Shown one piece after another: positions 1 to 10,845 of a stretch of DNA of 64,000 nt. Below the pieces are notes generated by a model, which made no database searches, was not told the DNA's origin, and was given only the letters and a program-made list of their open reading frames with translations. The stretch is from Arbacia lixula (lineage: Eukaryota > Echinodermata > Echinoidea > Arbacioida > Arbaciidae), in NCBI GenBank assembly GCA_963669155.1, contig CAVLGW020000014.1, positions 62,001 through 126,000 on the forward strand, given 5' to 3'. The translations under genes and the position numbers were made by a program. How positions within the stretch are numbered: position 1 is the first letter of the stretch; every line of letters begins with the position of its first letter.

Positions 1-3000
1 AATACGTAACCAATCCATATGCATGTGTAGCTTACATCGTTTCCTATATGTCAAAAGCTGAACGGGAAATGGGAATGCTTTTGAATCACACATTAACCGA
101 AATGGAACAAGGAAATAAAGATGCCAAGGAAAGTATGAAAAAAATTGGACAGGCATATATGCAGAATCGTGAAGTGTCTGCTCAAGAAAGTGTTTATCGT
201 GTATGTAGTCTCAGACTGAAAGAGTGTTCAAGAAAAGTGGAATTCATTCCTGTTGGACCTGATCCTGTTAGAATGAGTCTGCCGTTAAGCGTAATACAAA
301 ACAAACCAGATGGAGATGATGATCAGAATATTTGGATGCCTAGTAAACTTGACAGGTACAAAGCTCGACCTAGAATTACAGAATTCAAAAATATGTGTCT
401 AGCAACATTTTGTTCTCAGTATAGAATTTTAACTGCATCACAAGAACCAAGTACAAAGAGTAAAAATGTCTTTAAATTGGATAACAATTTAGGATATATT
501 CAGAAACGTACACGCACTAAAGATGCAATTATAAGATATCCCAGATTCTCTGCTTCCACTTCACCTGACAAATACTACTTAAGCATATTACAACTGTTTT
601 TACCACATTATTATGATGAGCAATTGAAGCCTCCAACTTTTAAGACACATCAAGAGTTCTATGAAAAGGGTTCTGTAAAATTATTTGGATGTGAAATACA
701 AAATGTGAGGTCAATTGTGTGTACCAATCAAAGTGTTTTTGAAATAAGCGCCGACGCAATTGATAAAGCACAAGAGCACTTAAACAAATTTGGTCCACAA
801 GAAGATGCCTGGGGTCTTTTGTGTCCAGAAACTGAAGTAGAGCGACTTGAACATCCGAGAGAGAGTGTAGACTTGGAAGATTGTGATGGAGACCTTGATA
901 TCCCTGATTTCAAACGTGAGCCAAAAAAAGATGATTATAGCATAGAATTTCGATCAACAAAAATATCTAAACAAAATGGACATTCTTTGATGAGGTCTTT
1001 AAATGAAAAGCAACAGAGTGTGTTTTATAAAGTACGTCAATGGTGTTTAGATACAGTGAATGGAAAAGTGGTGGAACCTTTTCATATATTCATAACTGGT
1101 GGTGCTGGCACTGGAAAGAGTCATTTGGTTAAATCCATTTACTATGAAGTAAGTCGTATACTAGCCAGAATGTTACACCATCCTGATGATGTCTCAGTAC
1201 TGAAAGTGGCTCCTACTGGAGTAGCTGCATACAACATCAATGGCCATACGATACACAGTGTTCTTTCAATTCCAATTAACGCACAGATGCCCTATCAACC
1301 ACTTAGTGAAGAGAAAATAAGTGTCCTTCGAAATAAATTAAGTCAATTGCAAATTTTAATCATCGATGAAATATCAATGGTCGATCAAAAGTTGATGTAC
1401 TATATTCATAGTCGACTCCGTCAAATAAAACAATCCCGTAATCAAACTGCTTTTGCTGGTGTTTCGGTTATAGCTGTGGGAGATATGTATCAATTACCTC
1501 CTGTATTTGGAAATTCTCTATATAATGACACACTCGAAGGTGGATTGTGGAATGATAATTTCAAGAAAGTAGAACTGGAGGACATTATGAGACAGAAAGA
1601 CGATATTAAATTTGCCCATCTTCTGAACAGGTTACGTGTTAAAGAACATGCAGATATTTTGTGTGATGAAGACATATCCTTGCTTACATCTCGTGAAACT
1701 GGTGAAGAATGTGCAAATGTTCTCCACATATATTCAAGTAACAAAGAAGTAGATGCTTGGAACAAGAAATTATTGCACAAAAAATGTGATGATGTGATAT
1801 GTATAAAAGCAGAGGACACTGAGAAAGACGCTAGAAATGGAAATAAAATCCGTGAAAAACCTTGTACAAGAAAAAAAAACCAATTGCCTAATTATTTATG
1901 GATTGCTGTTAATGCTAGAGTCATGTTGATAAAGAACATCGATGTTAACAAAGGCCTTACAAATGGATGTTTTGGTAATGTAGTAGAAATAATATGGGAT
2001 CAGACAAAGTCTAAACCAGTTTGCATTCGAGTTGATTTTGACAAAGCTGATGTTGGTATTCATTCAATTAAATTGTCTCAAGAGTCAATTGGTAAGAAAA
2101 TTATAAGGCAACAATTTCCTCTTAAACTTGCTTATGCATGTACCATTCATAAAGTACAAGGTTTGACATTAGACAAAGCTGTTGTGTCATTAAAGACTAT
2201 TTTTCAATCTGGACAAGCATATGTTGGGCTCAGCCGGGTTACTTCCTTATCTGGACTTGTTATAGAAAATTTTGATCAAAAACGCATACACTGTAATCCA
2301 CAAATTAAAGAAAGCATGGATAAAATGACTCCTTTTATTGAGGAAAGCACCTCTGAAGATGTCAATGGTCATAATTTCTCGTTGATTATGCAAAATATAC
2401 AGGGTTTGAAACAGCACTTTATAGATTTCAAATCCCAGTGTCAATTTTTAAATACAGATTTTATATGTTTGACAGAAACATGGATAAAAGATGAGAATAT
2501 TTTTGATGTTCTTATAGACAACTTTAGATTTTACCATCAGCCACGACATCTTTCATACTGCAATTCTGGTGATGGAAAGCAATTCAAAGAACAATCACAT
2601 GGAGGTGTGGCAATGTATATCAAGCATGTACATGTATCTAGATTAAAGATTCCTGTTGACAACTTGGAATTTATTGCAGTTCTTATAACAAATCCTATAT
2701 CTGTTGTTATATCAGTTGTATATCGACCTCCATTATATAGCATGAAATCATTCTGTGAATGTCTAGACAATCTACTCAATGAATTACACAAAAGAAGCAC
2801 GAGATGCATTGTAATGGGTGATTTTAATGAGGACTTGTTTAAAGACTCTTCTCAAGTCAAGAAACTAATGTGTAATAGAGGATATAAACAACACGTATCA
2901 AGTGCTACAACTGAGAATGGAACTTTGATTGATCATGTGTACAGCAAGGGATTAGATTCAGTGGAAACAGAAGTTGTCGGTACATATTACAGTTATCATG

Positions 3001-3023
3001 AAGCTGTTAGGATTCTATTTTAG
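1..3023 (+). CDS. Helentron RepHel-endonuclease protein, C-terminal part (5' end outside window)
   Basis: The frame is already open at base 3 and runs about 1006 codons to TAA-free sequence ending in TAG at 3021-3023, so the ATG at 48 is internal. Numbering here is from that ATG. Just upstream lies the Rep two-tyrosine motif (AYIVSYMSK). A PIF1/RecD-like superfamily 1B helicase follows: Walker A GGAGTGKS (351-358), motif Ia APTGVAA, Walker B IIDE (D440, E441), motif III GDMYQLPP (478-485), then CTIHKVQG and VGLSR. The C-terminus is an exonuclease-endonuclease-phosphatase domain: N783, E810 in LTETW, YRPP, D925 and N927 in GDFN, and a final SYH (982-984) where SDH is usual. Known for the family: Rep nicks and joins DNA for rolling-circle transposition, the helicase unwinds, and a C-terminal endonuclease marks Helentrons. 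No stop interrupts this part, so it may be a young copy. Confidence 0.93.
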   Translation, partial: YVTNPYACVAYIVSYMSKAEREMGMLLNHTLTEMEQGNKDAKESMKKIGQAYMQNREVSAQESVYRVCSLRLKECSRKVEFIPVGPDPVRMSLPLSVIQNKPDGDDDQNIWMPSKLDRYKARPRITEFKNMCLATFCSQYRILTASQEPSTKSKNVFKLDNNLGYIQKRTRTKDAIIRYPRFSASTSPDKYYLSILQLFLPHYYDEQLKPPTFKTHQEFYEKGSVKLFGCEIQNVRSIVCTNQSVFEISADAIDKAQEHLNKFGPQEDAWGLLCPETEVERLEHPRESVDLEDCDGDLDIPDFKREPKKDDYSIEFRSTKISKQNGHSLMRSLNEKQQSVFYKVRQWCLDTVNGKVVEPFHIFITGGAGTGKSHLVKSIYYEVSRILARMLHHPDDVSVLKVAPTGVAAYNINGHTIHSVLSIPINAQMPYQPLSEEKISVLRNKLSQLQILIIDEISMVDQKLMYYIHSRLRQIKQSRNQTAFAGVSVIAVGDMYQLPPVFGNSLYNDTLEGGLWNDNFKKVELEDIMRQKDDIKFAHLLNRLRVKEHADILCDEDISLLTSRETGEECANVLHIYSSNKEVDAWNKKLLHKKCDDVICIKAEDTEKDARNGNKIREKPCTRKKNQLPNYLWIAVNARVMLIKNIDVNKGLTNGCFGNVVEIIWDQTKSKPVCIRVDFDKADVGIHSIKLSQESIGKKIIRQQFPLKLAYACTIHKVQGLTLDKAVVSLKTIFQSGQAYVGLSRVTSLSGLVIENFDQKRIHCNPQIKESMDKMTPFIEESTSEDVNGHNFSLIMQNIQGLKQHFIDFKSQCQFLNTDFICLTETWIKDENIFDVLIDNFRFYHQPRHLSYCNSGDGKQFKEQSHGGVAMYIKHVHVSRLKIPVDNLEFIAVLITNPISVVISVVYRPPLYSMKSFCECLDNLLNELHKRSTRCIVMGDFNEDLFKDSSQVKKLMCNRGYKQHVSSATTENGTLIDHVYSKGLDSVETEVVGTYYSYHEAVRILF

Positions 3024-3982
3024 ATTGATATCAAATAGTGAATTTACTGACAATTACATGTACATGAATGAATAGTCAAGTGTATATATTGTTATAAACT
3101 TGATTTATATTGATATAAAAAGAAAATTATAAGACAACCATGAGAAAAAGAATCAAAAATAGATATACAATAGACATTTCAAACACAAAGAGTTACTATA
3201 AGAATGAACATGGGAAAGAAGGATATATCAGACAAATGAAAACAGTTCTGCAAACAATACTGCTTGTAATTGTATGGATGTATTTTGGTATTTGTTTGTA
3301 GTGATGAACACATACATGTATGTACTTTATGCAATGATGCCACATTTAATTTTAGTTGTTATTGTCATGGTGTACAATTAATTGCTACCATTTCAATGAT
3401 TGTAAACTCCCAATCCCTTGACACACACCAAGACCCTACCCATCTGAGAACTTCCTCACAGGTAGTAGGTGATTCTGAACTGCTCATGTGTCGACAGGAA
3501 CTGGCCATTCTATTGTCAGCATGTGCCAGAGGGAGACTGCTCATTACCAGCCTACATGTGTGGGGTAGAAGAAACATAGCTTCAAATAACTGGATCAACT
3601 GTAACCAACTTCATTTATTCAAAAGAAGGAGAAGAAGAATCTACCAATTTTGCTAATATTTTTTATCTCCAAACTACCTGATACAACATTATATGAAAAA
3701 AAGAGTGTTTTGTTAGTAAAGACTTATAAACGAAGGATGTGTGATCCATTCCATTTTTGTTACTTTTGCAATGAGACCTATTTCTTAAAGCACCAGCACT
3801 GATAGCTAGTATAATCATTAAATGTCAAAGTAGTAGTGTTGTATTCCTAGTACACTATTAAGACAATCACCAGTTTAATCACTGCACAGTTAATTATTTA
3901 TATGACATTTAATGAATGTATGCATGTTTGCTTAAAACCTTGTTTTCATTCGTATGAAGTTCACTTATATTGAGAAATAGAA
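3024..3982 (+). other. Non-coding tail and flank downstream of the Helentron
   Basis: This AT-rich stretch lacks a convincing gene. It probably includes the 3' end of the Helentron, but I cannot fix the terminus. A weak 6-bp stem (TATAAA, five-base loop, TTTATA) lies near 3092-3110. The open frame at 3270-3656 has no recognisable domain and overlaps repeated sequence, so I do not call it. Confidence 0.5.
3401..3560 (+). repeat. Degenerate third relative of the 864-bp-period repeat
   Basis: The stretch resembles the last part of the two copies further on: a shared order of 'cccagtccctggacacac', 'gtgggtgacc', 'gaactg' and 'ttattgtcaacatg' appears here in altered form. It is much more diverged than the later two copies are from each other, so it is an older relative. 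Confidence 0.5.
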
Positions 3983-4747
3983 ATGCCTCCTCTCCCACCA
4001 TGTAGCAGCCCTCTGAACAGGTACAGTGATGTAACACGCCGCTGTAAGGTTACACATAGCATGTGTTTTGTAACACCAACACATACAGAAGAATGCACTA
4101 AATGATCATATGATTAGATTACTCGTTTCACATAATGACAATGTGCTCCTTTCATAGTTCTGGAGACTTCAAGAGAGAAAAAACACCAAATAACACCAGT
4201 AGTGTAAAATTATGGCCAGCACCCTCAGCTGTAATAAAAAGTAAGATTCCTAACATTTGTCTCCATTCCTTGTGTTCATTTAATAGTGTTATATGTGCCT
4301 TACACTACATAATGATCTCCATTCTTCATAATGCACTGCTGGCTAACATCAAATTGATGAAATGTTAGAAATTATTAAAACTTAGTGCCTTGTGATAATG
4401 ATGTCTTTTTCTTTTAATACATGTTTTGTAAACAAAACGATTTATGCACAATTCCAACACAGGTCATACCAGCATACGTGCAGGTCCATGCTGACCAATG
4501 TCTACACCAGGTAGAGTCCTCTCACCTGGGGCCCCAGCACCTGTCCTCTTGACGTCCCGCCACGCACCATCCCTTAGCAACCTCTTCATCGTGTAGAAAC
4601 ACATCTTCATGGGGGTTAGCCGATGTAGCTAGTTCCCAGTCCCTGGACACACACAAAAGCCAATCCAGCTGACGGATGCCACTGAGGTTGTGGGTGACCA
4701 GAACTGACTATGCGCTCACAGACCAGGCCACTTTATTGTCAACATGC
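3983..4747 (+). repeat. Tandem duplication, copy A (period 864 bp)
   Basis: This 765-bp stretch recurs at 4847-5611 at an offset of exactly 864 bases from first to last base, with scattered substitutions and no net indel. It is non-coding in all frames as far as I can see. The short frame at 4135-4368 is present in both copies but has no recognisable content. Confidence 0.9.
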
Positions 4748-4846
4748 TATTGATAAATAGAGAGACAAGTGAAGGTACAACGTGTCTTGCATCAAGTAGT
4801 CCAGAACTGACTTCACCTGTGGCCCTGACCAGCGCTTTCCATCTCA

Positions 4847-5611
4847 ATGCCTCCTCTCCCACCATGTACCAGCCCTCTGAACAGGTACAGTGATGTAACA
4901 CGCCGCTGTAAGGTTACACATAGCATGTGTTTTGTAACACCAACACATACAGAAGAATGCACTAAATGATCATATGAATGGATAACTCGTTTCACATAAT
5001 GACAATATGCTCCTTTCATAATTTTGGAGACTTCAAGGCAGAAAAAACACCAAATAACAGTAGTAGTATCAAATTATGGCCAGCACCCTTAGCTGTAATA
5101 AAAAGTAAGATTCCTAACATTTGTCTCCATTCCTTGTGTTCATTTAATAGTGTTATATGTGCCTTACACTACATAATGATCTCCATTCTTCATAATGCAC
5201 TGCTGGCTAACATCGAATTGATGAAATGTTAGAAATTATTAAAACTTAGTGCCTTGTGATAATGATGCCTTTTTCTTTTAATACATGTTTTGTAAACAAA
5301 ACGATTTATGCACAATTCCAACACAGGTCATAGCAGCATACGTGCAGGTCCATGCTGACCAATGTCTACACCAGGTAGAGTCCTCTCACCTGGGGCCCCA
5401 GCACCTGTCCTCTTGACGTCCCGCCACGCACCATCCCTTAGCAACCTCTTCATCGTGTAGAAACACATCTTCATGGGGGTTAGCCGATGTAGCTAGTTCC
5501 CAGTCCCTGGACACACACAAAAGCCAATCCAGCTGACGGATGCCACTGAGGTAGTGGGTGACCAGAACTGACTATGCGCTCACAGACCAGGCCACGTTAT
5601 TGTCAACATGC
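4847..5611 (+). repeat. Tandem duplication, copy B
   Basis: Second copy of the 765-bp stretch. A 99-base segment (4748-4846) separates the copies and occurs once. Conservation of the offset over the whole length points to a fairly recent unequal exchange or slippage. Downstream, sequence diverges at 'caccaatagagacacatcac'. Confidence 0.9.
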
Positions 5612-7595
5612 ACCAATAGAGACACATCACCACACATCACCAGTCTACATTGCGAGATACATGTACAAAAACATTCTCCATCAATTCCTTGTTTGTATAC
5701 TGCACATTTTCTTTACTGTGCATCAGCTTGTGTTTACATAAACGTGTGGATAATAATCATGTCCAGTAGTTTGTATAGTAATAATAATAATGACAATAAT
5801 AATACATAAAATTTATATACTGCAGTTTCCATCTGAATTAGATGCTCAAGGCGCTACAGAGCAAATTAAAGAGGAAAAATAAAACAAATAGAGTACAAGT
5901 ATGAACTGTACAACTTAAATCATATAAGGTTGTATGTCAAAAAACACCCTTATTTAGGTATGTCCTTGAACGTGGTCACTGACGTCAGGGTTTTCAAACT
6001 CTGTTAAAAAGAATTCCACACAATTGGCCCTGCGTTAACAAAGTCCCGTTCTCCTCACGATTTCTTTGGAATGGAAACTTGCAAAAGACCGGGTGTGGAG
6101 AATCTTAAGGTTCGTGAGCGTTGATAGTAGTGAATTTTTTGCATATGAAGACATATTTAACTCTTAGCCCGCTTCGTTCGACTTGCGGCACATACAGCGG
6201 GCTGCCAAGTTCGACTAAAGTCACATTTCGCGCACAATGCATACGGAACGCATTTAATTGTATTGTGCGCACTCACATACAATAGCGACAAACTGCTACC
6301 TCCCTATATAACAATAAGAGGATCAGAGTATCAATAGGCAGGAAGTCTCCCAGGACAGGAAGTCTATTGAGAAGTACCCAGGGTCAATTTCAATAGAGGA
6401 GTTTAGTTCATTGTTAGCTTATTCTTTTTGAATGCCCCATTTAAATCTAAATCTAAATTGCTTGGTTCATTATTCCCATAAAGACATGGGTTTGGTATGT
6501 AATGAAAGCTAAAGAACACATCTTTTCTATGAACTAACTTAAGAGAATAACCTTTATTAGGAAATATTGAACATAAGAGGTATAAGTTAGCCTCAAAAAC
6601 GATAATTTGGAGACAGAATATAAAGTTATAATTCTCAGAATCTATGATAGTATACATGTACATGAAAAAAAATGATACCATTGGCAAGAGTATTAATTTC
6701 TCTTAGACTTTGCTACACATTTTTTTTTTCATCACGACAAGCCAATAAAAAGTTATTGCAAGTTGAGTAAGACAGTGCATGCAAAGCCCCTCTGAATGTG
6801 GCACCCTGAAATTAATGTGGCGCAGGGGAGATAGTGTGCGTGGCGGGCAAAGTGTTAAAAATGTCAATAAGTTCGTTGTAGATGTTATGTATATTAACCA
6901 CTGGTACTGGTGTCCTTTCTTGTATTTTCTAATACAATCAAGCTTTCCACAGGTTATTGGCATGTACTGTAAGAACTCCCACAATTTTGCTCCAATTCAT
7001 TGTGCTTCAAACCACCTGTTTACATGCATACCTTTGGATATGTTGATTTGTCTTGTTAATACCATAGTACAATGTACTTATTGCTTCTCATTGTCGTATG
7101 TATATATCAGACCGCTAAACAATATCAGACCGCTAAGCCTCTCACTAGAGTGAGTTTGAGCCGATTGTCTTGACAGCATCCTCATGTGGCGACACCACTT
7201 CCGTGCTATATGCTCTCTCAAGCGTTCTATACCACATTTTGTGTTCCACTATAAGGAGCGAGTTCCTTGGTTGTTTTTTTTTACACATATAGTATTTATT
7301 TTTGGAGCCTCACGCTCTTTATGGTGAAAAGTCTGGAATGTGGATAGTTGTGATACTGCGACACGCCCAAGAGCAAGTAGCTTGATCGTGCCTATAACTT
7401 TGGCAGGTCGCAAGGTAATTTTCCTCCGCAACCAAGTTATTAACTCACTCATACTATTGATATGACTGAGCATGCGGAGGTTTTTTGACCTTGCTTGGGT
7501 GGTGCGTAGTCACATATTTTGTTGTAATTCGAGTTGCCCTCGGGGCGTGAGGAGGAGTATACATAAGCACATTATATTTCGACATATTGATATTA
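5612..7595 (+). other. Non-coding region, no gene recognised
   Basis: It holds a short AAT-rich microsatellite (about 5779-5808), a 'ctcaaggcgctacagag' stretch at about 5851 of the type common in dispersed animal repeats, and a 10-bp direct repeat 'caggaagtct' near 6340-6370. The open frames of 60-124 codons here overlap on both strands and show no domain. Confidence 0.5.
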
Positions 7596-7599
7596 CATA

Positions 7600-7805
7600 C
7601 TGTTTACTCTGTTAATTGTTGTCTTAGCTGTTAATCATTCGTTTGGTTTTGGTTTTTGTTTTGTTTTTGTCTTTTGTTTTTTGTTTCGTGTGTGTTTGCT
7701 TGTATTAATCTTTCTTTGATGTATTTTTTTTTAAATAATGGACTTCATACTGTATCATGTGTATTGAACCACCTGTAAATGAATAAAAAATTGAATTGAA
7801 ATTGA
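7600..7805 (+). mobile_element. Possible 3' tail of a dead non-LTR retrotransposon
   Basis: A long T/G-rich stretch is followed by an AATAAA polyadenylation signal and a short ATTGAATTGAAATTGA tail (7789-7805). Short tandem tails of this kind are typical of CR1- or RTE-like LINE 3' ends. No reverse transcriptase coding remains upstream, so the family is not assignable. Confidence 0.35.
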
Positions 7806-7938
7806 TATATAGATATCATTATCATTGTCATTGTTCAAAACCCACCTGCACCCAACAAAGGAAATTATAATTGGTATAGTGTCAAGAATTTGTCAATCTA
7901 ACGGTCAATCGTATCGGGGTCGCCTAAGCCACTAACCC

Positions 7939-8010
7939 GTCTCTGTGGTCTAGTGGTTAAGGCACCGGCGTTCAAAGCTGGGGGCCCGGGTTCGATTCCC
8001 GGCAGAGACA
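7939..8010 (+). tRNA. tRNA-like gene, cloverleaf anticodon UCA (tRNA-Glu-like or SINE head)
   Basis: The 72 bases fold into a full cloverleaf. The acceptor GTCTCTG pairs perfectly with CAGAGAC with discriminator A, the D stem is GTCT/AGGC, the anticodon stem CCGGC/GCTGG has one G-T pair, and the T arm is CCGGG-TTCGATT-CCCGG. The A box (TGGTCTAGTGG) and B box (GGTTCGATTCC) match Pol III promoter consensus. By cloverleaf register the loop GTTCAAA gives anticodon UCA, which reads UGA. The body resembles tRNA-Glu (UUC or CUC) rather than the longer selenocysteine tRNA. A G at position 32 is unusual. This may be a tRNA pseudogene or the head of a SINE rather than a translating tRNA. Confidence 0.65.
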
Positions 8011-8016
8011 TTTTTT
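8011..8016 (+). terminator. Pol III terminator (T6)
   Basis: Six Ts follow the discriminator base of the tRNA-like unit directly, which is the standard RNA polymerase III stop. Its presence favours a tRNA-type transcript ending here rather than read-through into a SINE body. Confidence 0.6.
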
Positions 8017-8121
8017 CGGCATCACCAATTTTTCCAAAGGGTAGATAGCTCTGGGGAACCTTGATTTAAGCTACGCCTACCATTGTTCTCTTCATACATT
8101 TCTTTCACAAAAAAAAAACAA

Positions 8122-8168
<47 letters not shown>

Positions 8169-8880
8169 ATGCTATGAATATCCAGTGCATATCAGGTGCA
8201 TACTCCATTCTATGTTGCACATTCTTTCTTCTTTATTTTATGTTATTACTGTACCAGTTTTAGTAAGGAGAAATTCTAAATCGAGGTCAAATCTTGAAAT
8301 GTCATTTGAGATATAATATACTGAATTTCATAAAACCTGGTTCAAATGTGATATATGACAGGATAATTAAGTAATTATAATGCTGGTCAGAAAGATCACA
8401 TCAAGATCAAATTCTAAATGTTGCTTTTTTTATGCAACTTGTGTAAAATATATTGGCAGGAATGGTACAGAAATAGACTATATTGATTTCATAGACTTTA
8501 TTTTACTGTACTTATTAGTGGTATGTGTTAAGAAAAAAAATACTCTTTTGAAAGTTATAACATCAATTCGACCCAAATCCAGCCAAAATTTACACATCCA
8601 ATAGAACCAGGATAATATCTCATAAATGCCATTATGCCATTTATTAAACTTTTGAAATATCCTGGAAGTAAAATGTGTTTGTCTTTTTACAGTGAACATT
8701 CGTTATGTAGACATTGAAATATTTATTAACTTTGCCTGATATCAACATGATATGTTTGACCGGACATTCAGTATTTCCACTTGATCAAGTCCAACCCAGA
8801 CACAGAGAAGACAATGTGTGTAAATTAAAGTGTATAAAGTGTATGTATTTCCATGCATGAGTATTCATGCGTGTGCATGT
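8169..8880 (+). other. Non-coding AT-rich stretch
   Basis: I see no gene, repeat unit or structured RNA here. Short frames on both strands are unsupported. Confidence 0.5.
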
Positions 8881-8893
8881 GTGTTTGCATATA

Positions 8894-8895
<2 letters not shown>

Positions 8896-8931
<36 letters not shown>

Positions 8932-9000
8932 CGTGCTTGTGAGTGTGTGTGTATGTATGTGTGTGTACGTGCTTGTGTGTATGTATGTGTGTGGACGTGA
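8896..9000 (+). repeat. GT/CA microsatellite
   Basis: About 17 uninterrupted GT units (8896-8929) are followed by interrupted GT- and GTAT-rich sequence. The minus-strand threonine/histidine frames over it are artefacts of the repeat. Confidence 0.95.
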
Positions 9001-9189
9001 CATACACCACAGTAATAAACTATCCTAACTGCTAACTTCAAATTCTATTCAATACATGCACACTGTTTTAATTGAATAAAACAGTTAATCAAATATAATG
9101 GAGTTAGAAAAGTTAAATAAAATGAATTAATATACATGAGGATCAGCACCTCTTTCAAACCCGAACTACTACTAATTTATTCACAAACC

Positions 9190-10845
9190 TTTTCATTCAC
9201 TTAATACGTAATGCACAAAAGGGGTTGCAATGATTTAGAAATCATTTTTCAAGTTAAAATTTCTCCATGATCCTGACATCTGATTCAAAAAAGGAAACAC
9301 GGTCCGGAAATCTAGAAAGCTCAGCTACAACATATTACAATTCCAGACTAAATGTATCCAACGACCAACTTAGACATGAACTAACATCTACACTTCACAA
9401 ACTATCAGAATGTAGATTCTGTGACTGTTTTCATTGTAACTTTAATGCTTTAAACTGTAGATGGCGCTATTCTACGAAAGATAACGTCTAAATTAATGTT
9501 TTTAAAATGAAACGTTCATTTGTTCAATTGAGATTTTCATCTTGATCTCGATATGTGATGAAAAAAATAAAAAAAATAGAGACCACTTCCCAGAAAGCAA
9601 TTAGACTCAGCTACAACATATTAGAATTTCAGAGTACAAACCTTAAGTGAGATACAGCACCTAGGAGATCGTCATGTAATGAGCTGGTAAATGCACGGTG
9701 ATACCATGGACCTTCTGAGGTCATTTACTAAAACCAATAATCTGCTCATGTGAAATTGCAATTACGAAATGGCTCTCCCGATCTTAGCAGACGACACGGC
9801 TCCATCTACCGGCATACCAACAGATAACGCTCTTCCTCAATCACAACTAGAGTACCTGCAGCTCTCTAATCACCACCGACATAATTTTTGTATACGTCCC
9901 ATTTTGACATTAATGTCTATAATCAAATTTACACCATGAAGATGGAATCCTATTAAGAAAATAAAGCTGGAAGATCATAAAACAATGTCTCAACTAAGAC
10001 ATACTGAAATTTGGAAGAAAATTGATCACCGATTACTGAGATACGCAAAAAAAAAAGTTAAAAAGTTCATGACGTCACACATGAAAATTCATTTTTTCGA
10101 TTCATATGGCAATATGATAACGTCAGGACGTATTTAACGACCAAATGATACATGAAATAGCACCTACAGTTCCCACTCTTTCAAAATATGAAAAAAAAAT
10201 GGGGGTCACCGGCCATTCTGAGCCGGATTCTGAGGAGCTATGGCCGATTGAAGTGGTCATGTTTTTTGCAATATTTGCACACAAAAACGTATTGATGCAC
10301 ACGCGGACTTTAAACTTTGACGCACCCGCTCGACCTTATTGTTGCATGGAAATGGCTCAAAATGACAGGATGTGTTGTTTGTAGTGTCAAAAACATGAAT
10401 CCAGTGAAAAAACGGTTTTCCGACGTTGCGTTTGCTAAACGCACGGAAATTTGAAAAATGTTAGAAATGGCCTGAAACATATGCAAAACAATTTCTAGTT
10501 GATTTGGAGCATTTTTTTATTTTACGCGCGCTTTAATGCACTAACGTACGCGTACGCGTGCGTTTTTTTTCATTGAAATTATTTGGCTACTCATTAATTA
10601 TATGCATGCCAAATTTCATTACACAGAGATAACCAGCTCTAGAGCTACATGAGATAATAGATTTTCATTTAATTGCTCGTGCATGACGTCACGATGACGT
10701 CATGACCTTGAAAATGTTGCTGGAGCATGTTCACATATATACCCATACATGATAAAGATTTCATGAAAAATGGCCCATGCATTGCTGAGATATCCATGTC
10801 ACAAAAATTGGAATAAAAATAAATAAATAAAAAAATAATAATAAA
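9190..10845 (+). repeat. Satellite unit U0: degraded array edge
   Basis: Two diverged partial copies appear fused. 9190-9370 and 9585-9700 both match the 'cacgtaatgc ... agctacaacata' part of later units, and 9900-10845 matches the second half. Long A runs and an AATAATAA tail replace the usual unit end. Stronger divergence than inside the array fits decay at a satellite edge. Confidence 0.75.

Larger units (their letters stand above)
7939..8168 (+). mobile_element. Candidate tRNA-derived SINE
   Basis: The tRNA-like head is followed by roughly 90 bases of unique body, an A-rich stretch at about 8108-8127, and an (AT)n(GT)n tail ending near 8168. This head-body-tail order is that of a tRNA-derived SINE. 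The T6 directly behind the head argues against a full-length Pol III transcript, and I could not find a convincing target-site duplication. Confidence 0.4.

Noticed and set aside
4135-5232. Paired 77- and 84-codon frames in the 864-bp duplication
   Set aside because: Shared only because the DNA is duplicated; changes between the copies do not favour silent positions as far as I can judge.
6703-7153. Overlapping 93- and 124-codon frames on opposite strands
   Set aside because: Neither has a domain, good start context or support from neighbouring sequence.
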